Source: Lachnospiraceae bacterium C7
Lineage (GTDB): Bacteria; Bacillota; Clostridia; Lachnospirales; Lachnospiraceae
Direction: 5' to 3'
NCBI GenBank assembly: GCA_900113385.1
Contig: FOPE01000005.1
Span: 1 to 64,000 of the forward strand
Length of the DNA: 64,000 bases
In this document: positions 15,321 through 24,863 of the stretch, in pieces
Layout of the letters: every line of letters starts with the position of its first letter
How positions within the stretch are numbered: the stretch's first letter is position 1
The notes under the pieces: generated by a model
The model's database searches: none
Told to the model about the DNA's origin: nothing
What the model saw: only the letters and a program-made list of their open reading frames with translations
Program-made: the position numbers and the translations under genes

Positions 15321-15788
15321 ATGGCAAAACAGGAAATAGAAGTTGCAGGCATTCCAGAGGAAATCAAAATTAAACCTTATGAACGTCATGCAAAGTACTA
15401 CGAAACAGATCAAATGGGAATTATTCATCACTCAAATTATGTGAAGTGGATGGAAGAGGCAAGAATGGATTTAATGGACCAAATTGGTCTTAATTACAAA
15501 CAAATGGAAGATATTGAGATAATTAGCCCAGTTCTTTCAATAAATGTAGAATATGTAAGTATGGTACATTTTGATGATGTGGTGGTTATTGAAACAAAAA
15601 TCAAGAAATATAATGGTATAAAACTTGAATTGGAATATACAATAACAGATAAGGAAACAGGAGAGCTTAGAACTAGGGCAAGTAGTAGTCATTGTTTCCT
15701 AAATAGGGCAGGAAAACCTATTTCGCTTAAAAGAAATTATCCAGAAATTGACACCAAATTTTTTGAAACAAAGGAAGGACAGAATTAA
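15321..15788 (+). CDS. Acyl-CoA thioesterase, YbgC/4-hydroxybenzoyl-CoA thioesterase-like
   Basis: This hotdog-fold enzyme hydrolyses an acyl-CoA. The family signature YETDQMGIIHHSNYVKWMEEAR begins at residue 27, with the catalytic Asp30 and the following HHSNY as in YbgC. Later strands (SINVEYVSMVHFDDVVVIETKIKKY) also fit. The size, 155 residues, is slightly long because of a 15-residue N-terminal extension. The start follows GGAATGGAG. The stop TAA shares one base with the ATG of the aminopeptidase gene, so the two are translationally coupled; a functional link between them is not obvious. The acyl substrate is unknown. Confidence 0.85.
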   Translation: MAKQEIEVAGIPEEIKIKPYERHAKYYETDQMGIIHHSNYVKWMEEARMDLMDQIGLNYKQMEDIEIISPVLSINVEYVSMVHFDDVVVIETKIKKYNGIKLELEYTITDKETGELRTRASSSHCFLNRAGKPISLKRNYPEIDTKFFETKEGQN

Positions 15789-17578
15789 TGATCGCAGATA
15801 GACTTAAAAAGTTACGTGAAAAAATGCAAGAAAAAAACATTGCAATCTATGTTGTTCCTACATCTGATTATCACGGATCAGAGTATGTAGGAGAATATTT
15901 TAAAGCAAGAAGATTTATTACAGGATTTACAGGTTCAGCAGGTGTAGCAGTTATTACTATGGACCAAGCTGGATTATGGACAGATGGTAGATATTTTGTA
16001 CAAGCAGCAAAACAGTTAGAGGGCACAACAGTTGACCTATTTAAGATGGGAGAAGAAGGCGTACCTACAGTAGATGAATTTGTTGCTCAAACATTAAAAG
16101 AAGGAGAGACAATTGGCTTTGATGGTCGAGTTGTTGACTCAAAATGGGGACATGCCCTTGAAGAAATTGCCAACAAAAAGAATGGAAAAGTATGTTCAGA
16201 CTATGATTTAATTGACATGATTTGGGAAGATAGACCAGAAATGTCAAAAGAAAAAGTTTGGATTTTAGATGAAAAATATTCAGGAGAAAGTACACAAAGT
16301 AAAATCGCAAGAGTTAGAAAAGTAATGGAAGAAAATGGAGCATCAGTTCATCTTCTTACATCATTATATGATATTTCATGGTTGCTTAATGTAAGAGGTA
16401 ACGATATAAGCTTTGTACCAGTAGTACTTTCATACTTAGTTCTTACAAAAGATAAATGTATTTGGTTCTTACAGCAGGAAGTGTTAGATGATGAAGTTAA
16501 AGAATATTTAAAATCTAACAATATTGAAACTAGAGAGTATAACGATTTCTACAAATATGTAGAAGAGATTAATTCTAAAGAGACAGTTTTACTTAACCGT
16601 GCAACAGTTAACTATAGAACAATTGCCCTTTTAGATAAAAATATTAAAATCGTTGATAAACTTGAACCAACTACTTTATTTAAAGCAGCAAAAAATAAAA
16701 CAGAAGTAGATAATACAAGAAGAGCACATGTAAAAGATGGTGTGGCAATGTGCAAATTTATGTATTGGCTTAAGACAAATGTAGGAAAAATTGACATGAC
16801 AGAGATTTCTGCATCAGATCATCTTGCAGCATTAAGAGCTCAACAAGAAGGATTTTTAGATTTAAGTTTTGGAACTATTTGTGGATATGACGTTCATGGT
16901 GCCATTGTTCACTATGCAGCAACACCTGAGACAGACATTCCACTTGAGCCAAGAAGCTTACTTCTTGTAGATTCAGGCGGACATTATTTAGAAGGAACAA
17001 CAGATATTACAAGAACATTTGCACTTGGACCAGTTACAGATGAAATGAAAGAAGATTTCACAATGATTTGTAGATCAAATATGAATCTTGCAAATATGAA
17101 ATTTTTATACGGATGTTCAGGTTTAAATCTTGATCTTGCAGCTAGAGAGCCATTATGGGAAAGAGGTCTTGATTTCAAACATGGTACAGGTCATGGGGTA
17201 GGATATGTGCTTAATGTACATGAAGGACCAAATGGATTTAGATGGAGACAAGTAGCTGAAAGAAATGATAGTGGTGTTCTTGAAGAAGGTATGATTACTA
17301 CTGATGAACCAGGCGTTTATTTAGAAGGAAAATACGGAATCCGTACAGAAAATGAATTAGTTTGTCGCAAAGGTGAAAAGAATGAATTTGGACAGTTTAT
17401 GTATTTTGAAAATATTACATATTGCCCTATTGACTTAGATGCAATTAATCCAGATCTTATGACAAGCGTTGAAAAAAATAGATTAAACAACTATCACAAG
17501 AAAGTATATGAGGTTATTTCTCCATATCTTGAAGGTGAAGAATTAGAGTTCTTAAAGAAATATACAAGAGCTATTTAA
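15788..17578 (+). CDS. Xaa-Pro aminopeptidase, M24B family
   Basis: This cytoplasmic metallopeptidase removes an N-terminal residue preceding proline. It has two creatinase-like N-terminal domains (about 1-300) and a C-terminal pita-bread catalytic domain. Metal ligands are seen in LLLVDSGGHYLEGTTDITR, HGTGHGVGYVLNVHEG, DEPGVYLEGKYGIRTENE and the last Glu region. The 596-residue length with three domains matches the long APP1-type enzymes rather than E. coli PepP. It starts at the ATG overlapping the preceding stop. It probably helps recycle proline-rich peptides in an amino-acid-using anaerobe. Confidence 0.93.
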   Translation: MIADRLKKLREKMQEKNIAIYVVPTSDYHGSEYVGEYFKARRFITGFTGSAGVAVITMDQAGLWTDGRYFVQAAKQLEGTTVDLFKMGEEGVPTVDEFVAQTLKEGETIGFDGRVVDSKWGHALEEIANKKNGKVCSDYDLIDMIWEDRPEMSKEKVWILDEKYSGESTQSKIARVRKVMEENGASVHLLTSLYDISWLLNVRGNDISFVPVVLSYLVLTKDKCIWFLQQEVLDDEVKEYLKSNNIETREYNDFYKYVEEINSKETVLLNRATVNYRTIALLDKNIKIVDKLEPTTLFKAAKNKTEVDNTRRAHVKDGVAMCKFMYWLKTNVGKIDMTEISASDHLAALRAQQEGFLDLSFGTICGYDVHGAIVHYAATPETDIPLEPRSLLLVDSGGHYLEGTTDITRTFALGPVTDEMKEDFTMICRSNMNLANMKFLYGCSGLNLDLAAREPLWERGLDFKHGTGHGVGYVLNVHEGPNGFRWRQVAERNDSGVLEEGMITTDEPGVYLEGKYGIRTENELVCRKGEKNEFGQFMYFENITYCPIDLDAINPDLMTSVEKNRLNNYHKKVYEVISPYLEGEELEFLKKYTRAI

Positions 17579-17596
17579 TAACGATGATTTAAACTC

Positions 17597-17617
17597 AGTG
17601 GAAGGATTCCTCCACTT
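17597..17617 (+). other. Short hairpin between the aminopeptidase gene and polA
   Basis: AGTGGAAGG and CCTCCACTT nearly pair around ATT. There is no T run after it, so it is not a classic terminator; it may protect an mRNA end. Confidence 0.35.
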
Positions 17618-17659
17618 CAACAAAATGAGCGAGAATTGATAAAGAAAGGTTAGACATTT

Positions 17660-20416
17660 ATGAGTAAAAAGTTAGTGTTAATCGATGGACACAGTATTTT
17701 AAATAGAGCATTTTATGGTTTACCAGATCTTACAAATGCAGAAGGATTACATACGAATGCAGTCTATGGATTTTTAAATATTATGTTTAAAATTTTAGAG
17801 GAGGAAAAGCCAAATTTTTTGACAGTGGCATTTGATGTTCACGAGCCAACTTTTAGACATAAAATGTTTGACGAATATAAGGGAACTAGAAAACCTATGG
17901 CGGAGGAACTTCGCCAGCAGGTTCCCCTTATAAAAGAAGTTTTAACTGCAATGGGCGTTAAAATTATTGAAAAAGCAGGCTATGAAGCAGATGATCTTTT
18001 AGGAACACTTTCTGCCCGTGGTGAAAAAGAAGGTATGGAGGTTTCAGTTATTTCAGGAGACCGAGATTTACTTCAGTTAGCCACAGACAAGGTAATGATT
18101 AGAATTCCAAAAACTAAAAAAGGTGGAACAGAAATCGAAAATTATCATGCATCAGATGTAAAAGAGGCATATTCAGTTACTCCAAAGGAATTTATTGATG
18201 TTAAGGCTTTACAAGGTGATACAGCGGATAACATTCCAGGGGTTCCAGGAATTGGTGAGAAAACAGCTCAAAAACTTATAGCACAGTATGGAACAATTGA
18301 AGCTGTACATAAAAATGCAGAGGTAGTTAAACCACCTAGAGCATCAAAAAATATTGTAGAGTATTGGGAGCAAGCTGTACTTAGCAAAACTCTTGCAACA
18401 ATCATTACAGATGTACCAATTGAATATGATTTTAAAGAAGCTGAAATAGCAAGCAATGATGCACTATATACAGAAGAAGCGTATAAAATGTTTAAACGTT
18501 TAGAGTTTAAAAATTTATTAAAACGTTTTGATGCAGATGCTCATACAGAAGAATTAGATATATCTAAAATTTTTGAAGAAGTTACATCTAAGAAAAAAGC
18601 AGATTTAATTTTTGCAGAAGCTGAAGGAAAAGATGTAGCCTTTTACATAGCAAAAAAGGAAAACAGTGCAGCTGGTGGATATAAAGTTGAATCAGATGGA
18701 CAGTTAGGCTTGTTTGATATATGTCAAAATGAAGAGGAATGGCTAGGAATTTCTATTTGTTACTCCAAAGAAAAATGTTATTTTATTAAGACAGGTTCAG
18801 ACATAACAAGCGAATACCTAAGAGAAAAAATTATAAATACAGACGTAAAAAACTGGTATTCTCCAGAATTAAAGGAAGAAATAAAGGCCATAGGATGGAA
18901 TGATAGTCTTGATCCAACTGTAGACTTTGATAAATATGTGGAAAAACGTAAAAAATTTGCCGATATTTCAATTGCTGCGTATTTACTTAATCCTTTAACA
19001 GGTGAATATCCAATTGATAATATTGCTAAAATTTATTTAGACATGATGATTCCTACTAAAAAAGAATTATTAGAAAAAAATACATTGGAAAATGCATTTG
19101 AAAAAGATGAAGATTCAGCTGTAAAATTCTGTTGTTATGAAAGCTACATAAGTTTTTTGGCAAAAGATAAACTTTTTGTGCAACTAGAAAAAGAAAATAT
19201 GTTACAATTGTTTATAGATATTGAAATGCCTATGGTATTTGTTTTAGCCAATATGGAAAAAGAAGGAATTTCTATAGATGCTAATGCTCTTAAAGAATAC
19301 GGTAAGAATCTAGAAACAGGCATTAATGACTTACAACAGAGAATCTATGAAACTGCAGGAGAAGAGTTTAATATTAACTCTCCAAAACAACTTGGAATTA
19401 TTTTGTTTGAAAAATTGCAACTTCCAAATGGAAAGAAAACAAAGACAGGTTATTCGACTGCAGCAGATGTGCTTAACAATTTAAAAGCAGATTATCCTAT
19501 TGTAAGTGACATCTTAGAGTATAGACAGCTTTCAAAACTTAAGTCTACTTATGCAGATGGACTAATTAATTACATTGCAGCAGACAAAAAAATTCACACA
19601 ACATTTAACCAAACAGTAACAGCAACAGGACGATTAAGTTCTACAGATCCTAATCTTCAAAATATTCCTATTAGGATTGAGTTAGGAAAACAAATTAGAA
19701 AAGTTTTCCATCCAGCGGACGATTATGTATTTGTTGACTCAGATTATTCACAAATTGAGCTTAGAGTATTAGCTCATATATCAGGCGACGAGAAACTTAT
19801 TGAAGCCTATAAAGAAGACAAAGATATTCATAGAATTACAGCGTCCCAGGTATTCCATGTACCATTTGAAGAGGTAACACCTTTACAGCGTAGAAACGCA
19901 AAAGCTGTAAACTTTGGAATCGTTTATGGTATTAGTGCTTTTGGATTAAGTCAAGATATTGGAGTTTCACGAAAAGAGGCAAATGAGTACATTAATAAAT
20001 ATTTTGAAACATATCCAAAGATTAAAGAATTTTTGGATAGTACAGTAGAAAATGCTAAAAAAGATGGTTTTACAGTTACTATGTTTGGTAGAAAACGTCC
20101 CATTCCAGAACTTCACTCAAGTAATTTTATGCAGAAACAATTTGGTGAGCGTGTAGCAATGAATTCACCAATCCAGGGAACTGCAGCGGACATTATTAAA
20201 ATTGCAATGATAAAAGTTCACGATAGGATTTTTGCAGAAAGATTAAGCTCACGTCTTTTATTACAAGTTCACGATGAGCTTTTGATTGAAACTAAAAAAG
20301 AAGAACTTGAAGAAGTTAAAAAGATTTTAGAGGAAGAAATGCAGTCAGCAGCAGACCTTTTAGTACCACTTGAAATTGATACTGAAGTAGGCAACAATTG
20401 GTATGACGCGCACTAG
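17660..20416 (+). CDS. polA: DNA polymerase I
   Basis: It fills gaps and removes RNA primers during replication and repair. The 5'-3' nuclease occupies about residues 1-290, with VISGDRDLLQL and GDTADNIPGVPGIGEKTAQKL. The polymerase domain fills the last 400 residues with motif A DYSQIELRVLAH, motif B RRNAKAVNFGIVYG and motif C QVHDELLIE. The middle domain, about 310-490, looks like a dead 3'-5' exonuclease: where a D-x-E pair is needed it reads LIFAEAEGK. This is also the case in Bacillus PolA. The length of 918 is usual. It heads a likely operon with coaE, the FtsA-like gene and an MBL hydrolase. Confidence 0.97.
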   Translation: MSKKLVLIDGHSILNRAFYGLPDLTNAEGLHTNAVYGFLNIMFKILEEEKPNFLTVAFDVHEPTFRHKMFDEYKGTRKPMAEELRQQVPLIKEVLTAMGVKIIEKAGYEADDLLGTLSARGEKEGMEVSVISGDRDLLQLATDKVMIRIPKTKKGGTEIENYHASDVKEAYSVTPKEFIDVKALQGDTADNIPGVPGIGEKTAQKLIAQYGTIEAVHKNAEVVKPPRASKNIVEYWEQAVLSKTLATIITDVPIEYDFKEAEIASNDALYTEEAYKMFKRLEFKNLLKRFDADAHTEELDISKIFEEVTSKKKADLIFAEAEGKDVAFYIAKKENSAAGGYKVESDGQLGLFDICQNEEEWLGISICYSKEKCYFIKTGSDITSEYLREKIINTDVKNWYSPELKEEIKAIGWNDSLDPTVDFDKYVEKRKKFADISIAAYLLNPLTGEYPIDNIAKIYLDMMIPTKKELLEKNTLENAFEKDEDSAVKFCCYESYISFLAKDKLFVQLEKENMLQLFIDIEMPMVFVLANMEKEGISIDANALKEYGKNLETGINDLQQRIYETAGEEFNINSPKQLGIILFEKLQLPNGKKTKTGYSTAADVLNNLKADYPIVSDILEYRQLSKLKSTYADGLINYIAADKKIHTTFNQTVTATGRLSSTDPNLQNIPIRIELGKQIRKVFHPADDYVFVDSDYSQIELRVLAHISGDEKLIEAYKEDKDIHRITASQVFHVPFEEVTPLQRRNAKAVNFGIVYGISAFGLSQDIGVSRKEANEYINKYFETYPKIKEFLDSTVENAKKDGFTVTMFGRKRPIPELHSSNFMQKQFGERVAMNSPIQGTAADIIKIAMIKVHDRIFAERLSSRLLLQVHDELLIETKKEELEEVKKILEEEMQSAADLLVPLEIDTEVGNNWYDAH

Positions 20417-20431
20417 ATAGAAGGAGACACA

Positions 20432-21079
20432 ATGAAATTTATTGGAATTACAGGTGGAGTTGGAGCTGGAAAATCAGCAATATTAGATTATTTATCAAAA
20501 AAAGATAAGGTAAGAGTTATGCTTGCAGATGAAATAGCTCATAAACTAATGGAACCTGGAAGCAAATGTTATGATGATATTTGCCATGAATTTCAAGGAG
20601 AAGATATATTAGATGCTGACGGAAGCTTTCATAGATTAAAACTTGCTAAAGTGATTTTTTCTTCAGATGAAAAAAGAAATAAACTAAATGAAATTGTGCA
20701 TCCAGCGGTTAAAGAGTATGTAATTGACCAATATGAGAAAGAAAAGGCTAGTAATAGCCTTGACTTTCTTGTACTTGAAGCCGCTTTATTAATAGAAGAA
20801 CATTATGATGCAATTTGTGATGAACTTTGGTATATTTATACTAGTGAGGAAAATCGTAGAAAGCGATTGAAGGAGTCAAGGGGATATTCGGATGAGAAAA
20901 TAGATAATATTTTTTCGAGTCAATTGCGAGAAGAGGAATTTACTAAAAAATGCAAATGTGTAATTGACAATAACGACTCCTTAGAAAAGACTTTTCTACA
21001 AATAGAAAAAGCTTTGAGGGGTGGAGAATATGAACAAAGAGGCAGAGATTGCAGGTCAGAAATTAGTACTAGGGATTGA
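20432..21079 (+). CDS. coaE: Dephospho-CoA kinase
   Basis: It catalyses the last step of coenzyme A synthesis, phosphorylating dephospho-CoA. The P-loop GGVGAGKS at residues 8-15, ADEIAHKLMEPG with the conserved Asp, HPAVKEYV and the lid region RRKRLKESRGYS match the family. The 215 residues include a slightly extended C-terminus that overlaps the next gene by about 50 bases. It follows polA by 15 bases with AGGAG before the ATG, an order seen in many Firmicutes. Confidence 0.95.
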   Translation: MKFIGITGGVGAGKSAILDYLSKKDKVRVMLADEIAHKLMEPGSKCYDDICHEFQGEDILDADGSFHRLKLAKVIFSSDEKRNKLNEIVHPAVKEYVIDQYEKEKASNSLDFLVLEAALLIEEHYDAICDELWYIYTSEENRRKRLKESRGYSDEKIDNIFSSQLREEEFTKKCKCVIDNNDSLEKTFLQIEKALRGGEYEQRGRDCRSEISTRD

Positions 21080-23756
21080 TATTGGAACAAGAAATGTAGT
21101 TGGAACAGTTGGCTATAAAACAGATGATGGGGAATTTATTGTAGTGGCACAAACTGTCAGAGAACATGAAACTAGAGCTATGATTGATGGTCAAATTCAT
21201 GATATCAAACGAGTCGCAAGAGTAGTTTCAAATGTAAGAGAAGAATTAGAAGTTCAGATTAATCAGCCACTAACAGACGTATGTATTGCAGCAGCTGGTC
21301 GAGTATTAAAAACTGTGACTTGTCACGCAGAATATGAATATCAAGAAGAAGCAGTTGTAACTGGTGAAGATATTCATACTTTAAATCTTATTGGAGTTGA
21401 AAGAGCACAAGATATTCTAAAAGAAAAAAACGACACTAGTTATAAATTTTATTGTGTTGGCTATTCTGTAGTTAAATATTATTTAAATGAAGATGTATTT
21501 ATTAATTTAGAGGGACATAAAGCTAAAAAAATATCAGAAGACATAATTGTAACCTTTTTACCAGAAGACGTAGTAGATGGTCTTTATTCTGCAGTAGGAC
21601 AAGCAGGTCTTAATGTCGCAAATCTTACACTAGAGCCTATTGCAGCTATAAATGTTGCTATTCCTGAAAGCTATCGCATGTTAAATATCGCATTAGTTGA
21701 TGTAGGCGCAGGTACATCTGATATTTGTATTACAAAAGAAGGTTCAATAACTGCATATGGTATGATTCCACATGCAGGAGATGAATTGACAGAAGAGATC
21801 GTTCAGCATTATCTTGTGGATTTTCAAATGGCTGAACATATTAAATTATCATCATCTTCAGATGATGAAGTTATATACGAAGATATTATGTCTATTGAGC
21901 ATACAATCTCTTCAGAAGATGTATGGCAAGTAACAGACAGCGTAGTAGATAGAATGACTTCAGAAATAGCTAAAAAGATTAAAGAGTTAAATGGTGGCAA
22001 TTCAGTAAGTGCTACATTCGTAGTAGGCGGCGGCGGAAAAATTCATGGTTTTACAGAAAAATTAGCAGAATATCTTGAACTCCCAAAAGAGAGAGTTGCT
22101 TTGCGTGGTGAAGAAGTGTTAAAAGAAGTTACATTTTTACAAGATGAAATCAAAAAAGATCCATTATTAGTTACTCCAATAGGAATTTGTTTGAATTATT
22201 ATGATCAAAAGAATAACTTTATTATGATACGTTTCAATGGAGAAAGAATGAAGTTATATGATAACGATCATTTGACAATAGTTGATGCAGCTCTCCAGGC
22301 AGGAGTATCTAATGAAGAATTGTTCCCAATCAGTGGTAAATCTATTACATTTACTGTAAACGGAGTAAAGAGAAGCGTTCGAGGCGGTGCAGGAGAACCA
22401 GCAGTTATTACATTAAATGGTAAACCAGCTAATATTAATACTCAGTTAGAGCCAAACTGCGAAGTAGAGATTATTCCATCAAAAGTAGGAAAAGAAGCTG
22501 TATATACAATTTCTGATTTAGAGGAATATACTTCATCAAGTATGCTTATTACAGTTAATGAAAAATTGATAAATTGTCCTAAATTTGTTGAAGTAAATGG
22601 TGTTTTAGAGCCAAGTTCATATATGATTCAAGATGGAGATATTATCGAAAACAGAGGATTTTACACTGTAGGTCAAGTAGCAGAATTTATGGATGTGGAT
22701 GTTGATATTGACCAAGATATTTTTGTTAATAATACATTAGCAACTATGGATTCTTTGGTATATGAGAATTTTACAATTGATTGGACGGTAAGAGAATATC
22801 TAAGTGACGATACTTCATATTTTGCAACAGAAGAACAGATTAAAGAGAAAAAGTATCAAGAATCTATGGCAGGTGCAAGTATTGGAATGGGTAACTCTTA
22901 CTTGATAGAGCAAGAAAACATGCAAGAAAACGGACAAGTAAGCAAGAAAGAAAGTAACCAAGAAAGTAACCAAGAAAACCTGCAAGAAGATAAACAAGTC
23001 CAAAGTAATAATCAGCAAAATACTATAAAGGATCCAATTATTGAAAAATTTGATGTGACGCATTATGTAGACGTAGACTCTTATGAAGAAGCTTTTGATG
23101 AAAAATATGAAGAAACTAAAAGCTATAATAAGGCTATAGCTTCTCATCATGATGAACAAGAACAAACCGTGGTTTTAGACGCAAAAGTTGAGAAAAAAGC
23201 CAATGAGTTTAACGAAAACATAATGGAAAAGATTAGAACAAACAATGCAAAATCAAATGAAGACATCAGTAAGACAGCTAATAAAGAAGTTAATAGGGAA
23301 ATAGATAAAGAAATAAAAAAATCTATGGACGAAGAAGAGGATAGTAGTTATAATGGAAATTACGGTGAAGTTAGCGAAGAAGTTAATGACGCAACAACTG
23401 ACAAAGTTAGCGACAAAGTAACTAAAGAAGTCAACGACGTAACAACTGATGAAGTTAACAATGAATTAAAAGAAGAACCAGAGACAACTACTACACAAGA
23501 ATTTGAGACTGATTTGCAGGATCTTCAAGAGAAATTGCAAGAAGAAAAAGAAATCATCGTAACAGTTAACAACAATCCTGTTAAGTTGACAGACAAAAAT
23601 TCATATATTTTTGTTGATATTTTTGATAAAATAGACTTCGATTTAAACATGAGTAGAGGCAGAGGCATAATAACTACTTTAAACGGTAGAGATGCTAGAT
23701 TTTCTGAAGAAATTCATACAGGAGACAAAATAGAAGTATATTGGAAAGAGATATAA
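21030..23756 (+). CDS. FtsA-like actin-fold protein with a long beta-grasp and acidic C-terminal extension
   Basis: The first 390 residues form an FtsA/PilM-type ATPase: phosphate-1 VLGIDIGTRNVVGTVGY, phosphate-2 ALVDVGAGTSDICITKEG and adenosine motif FVVGGGGKIHGFTEKL. Unlike true FtsA (about 420 residues ending in a membrane helix) it continues for 500 more. Residues 400-560 hold repeated small units of the type ITFTVNGVKR / AVITLNGKPA / EVEIIPSKVG, which look like ubiquitin-like beta-grasp folds. Residues 615-840 are an acidic, Gln/Glu/Asn-rich linker with repeats. The last 65 residues form another such unit (IIVTVNNNPVKL to DKIEVYWKEI). A start at GTG 21021 is possible; ATG 21030 has GAGGGG 8 bases before it. 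The role is unknown; a cell-envelope or division scaffold is a guess. Confidence 0.7.
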   Translation: MNKEAEIAGQKLVLGIDIGTRNVVGTVGYKTDDGEFIVVAQTVREHETRAMIDGQIHDIKRVARVVSNVREELEVQINQPLTDVCIAAAGRVLKTVTCHAEYEYQEEAVVTGEDIHTLNLIGVERAQDILKEKNDTSYKFYCVGYSVVKYYLNEDVFINLEGHKAKKISEDIIVTFLPEDVVDGLYSAVGQAGLNVANLTLEPIAAINVAIPESYRMLNIALVDVGAGTSDICITKEGSITAYGMIPHAGDELTEEIVQHYLVDFQMAEHIKLSSSSDDEVIYEDIMSIEHTISSEDVWQVTDSVVDRMTSEIAKKIKELNGGNSVSATFVVGGGGKIHGFTEKLAEYLELPKERVALRGEEVLKEVTFLQDEIKKDPLLVTPIGICLNYYDQKNNFIMIRFNGERMKLYDNDHLTIVDAALQAGVSNEELFPISGKSITFTVNGVKRSVRGGAGEPAVITLNGKPANINTQLEPNCEVEIIPSKVGKEAVYTISDLEEYTSSSMLITVNEKLINCPKFVEVNGVLEPSSYMIQDGDIIENRGFYTVGQVAEFMDVDVDIDQDIFVNNTLATMDSLVYENFTIDWTVREYLSDDTSYFATEEQIKEKKYQESMAGASIGMGNSYLIEQENMQENGQVSKKESNQESNQENLQEDKQVQSNNQQNTIKDPIIEKFDVTHYVDVDSYEEAFDEKYEETKSYNKAIASHHDEQEQTVVLDAKVEKKANEFNENIMEKIRTNNAKSNEDISKTANKEVNREIDKEIKKSMDEEEDSSYNGNYGEVSEEVNDATTDKVSDKVTKEVNDVTTDEVNNELKEEPETTTTQEFETDLQDLQEKLQEEKEIIVTVNNNPVKLTDKNSYIFVDIFDKIDFDLNMSRGRGIITTLNGRDARFSEEIHTGDKIEVYWKEI

Positions 23757-24557
23757 ATGTTAGAATTACGTAGTATAGCCAGTGGAAGTAGCGGAAATTG
23801 CATTTGCATTGGTACAGATGAACACCACATTTTAGTTGACGCTGGAATTAGTGGAAAGAAAATTGAAAACGGTTTAAACGGAATGGAACTTAAAACGGCC
23901 GAGATGGACGGAGTTTTAGTTACTCATGAACATCTCGACCATATTAAAGGTTTAGGAGTTATTGCACGAAGATATGGAATACCTATTTTTGCAACAGAAG
24001 GTACAATTCGTGCAATTTCTCAAACTAAATCAGTTGGTGAAATTGATCCAGCACTATTTCGAATAATTGAACCAAATAATACATTTCAGATTGGAAATAT
24101 GGAGATATATCCTATACCTATATCTCATGATGCAGCTCAACCAGTGGCATATCGAGTGTCCCACAATGGAAAAAAAGTTGCAGTTGTAACAGATCTTGGT
24201 ACATATAACGATACCATTATTTCAGAATTACAAAATTTAGATGCATTATTGTTAGAAGCCAATCATGATATTAACATGCTTCAGGTTGGTAAATATCCAT
24301 ATCCTTTGAAGCAACGTATCCTTGGAGATCGAGGACATCTATCGAATGAACGAAGTGGCCAATTGTTAGGACAACTTCTTCATGATAAATTCGGCACAGT
24401 TATGTTAGGACACCTTAGTAAAGAAAATAATTTAGAGGAGCTAGCATACGAGACAGTTCGATTAGAAGTAACATTGGGAGATAACCCATATAAAGCCGAA
24501 GACTTCCCTATAATTGTTGCTAAAAGAGATGGACTATCTCAAAGAATTTGTGTTTAG
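23757..24557 (+). CDS. MBL-fold metallo-hydrolase, YycJ/WalJ-like
   Basis: The N-terminal SIASGSSGNC and the metal motif THEHLDH at residues 56-62 identify a metallo-beta-lactamase-fold hydrolase. Later ligands lie in VVTDLG and VMLGHLSKENN. This subgroup (YycJ in Bacillus, linked to the WalRK system) is thought to be a 5'-3' DNA exonuclease or regulator of cell-wall/DNA coordination. The start codon follows the stop of the FtsA-like gene without any gap, so the two are coupled. WalRK genes are not nearby. The 266-residue length is normal. Confidence 0.85.
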   Translation: MLELRSIASGSSGNCICIGTDEHHILVDAGISGKKIENGLNGMELKTAEMDGVLVTHEHLDHIKGLGVIARRYGIPIFATEGTIRAISQTKSVGEIDPALFRIIEPNNTFQIGNMEIYPIPISHDAAQPVAYRVSHNGKKVAVVTDLGTYNDTIISELQNLDALLLEANHDINMLQVGKYPYPLKQRILGDRGHLSNERSGQLLGQLLHDKFGTVMLGHLSKENNLEELAYETVRLEVTLGDNPYKAEDFPIIVAKRDGLSQRICV

Positions 24558-24572
24558 TAAAAGGAGAGAAAA

Positions 24573-24845
24573 ATGGATAAAAGTATTATCACAGTAGTAG
24601 GAAAAGACACAGTAGGAATTATTGCTAAAGTTTGTACATATTTAGCAGAAAGTGGTGTGAATGTATTAGACATTTCTCAGACAATTGTATCAGGATATTT
24701 CAATATGATGATGATTGTTGATATGAAAAATGCTACAAAAGATTTTGCACAAGTTGTAAAAGAAATGGATGAACTTGGAGAAAAAATCGGAGTATCCATT
24801 AAATGTCAGCGCGAAGAAATTTTTGAAAAAATGCACAGAATTTAA
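24573..24845 (+). CDS. ACT domain protein, UPF0237
   Basis: A single ACT domain of 90 residues: SIITVVGKDTVGIIAKVCTYLAESGVNVLDISQTIV. ACT domains bind amino acids and regulate enzymes. It is conserved directly upstream of the UPF0210 gene in many Firmicutes, as here (18-base gap), so it probably senses a ligand for that partner. AAGGAGAG precedes the ATG. Confidence 0.9.
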   Translation: MDKSIITVVGKDTVGIIAKVCTYLAESGVNVLDISQTIVSGYFNMMMIVDMKNATKDFAQVVKEMDELGEKIGVSIKCQREEIFEKMHRI

Positions 24846-24863
24846 TGGGAGGATCTTTGATTT

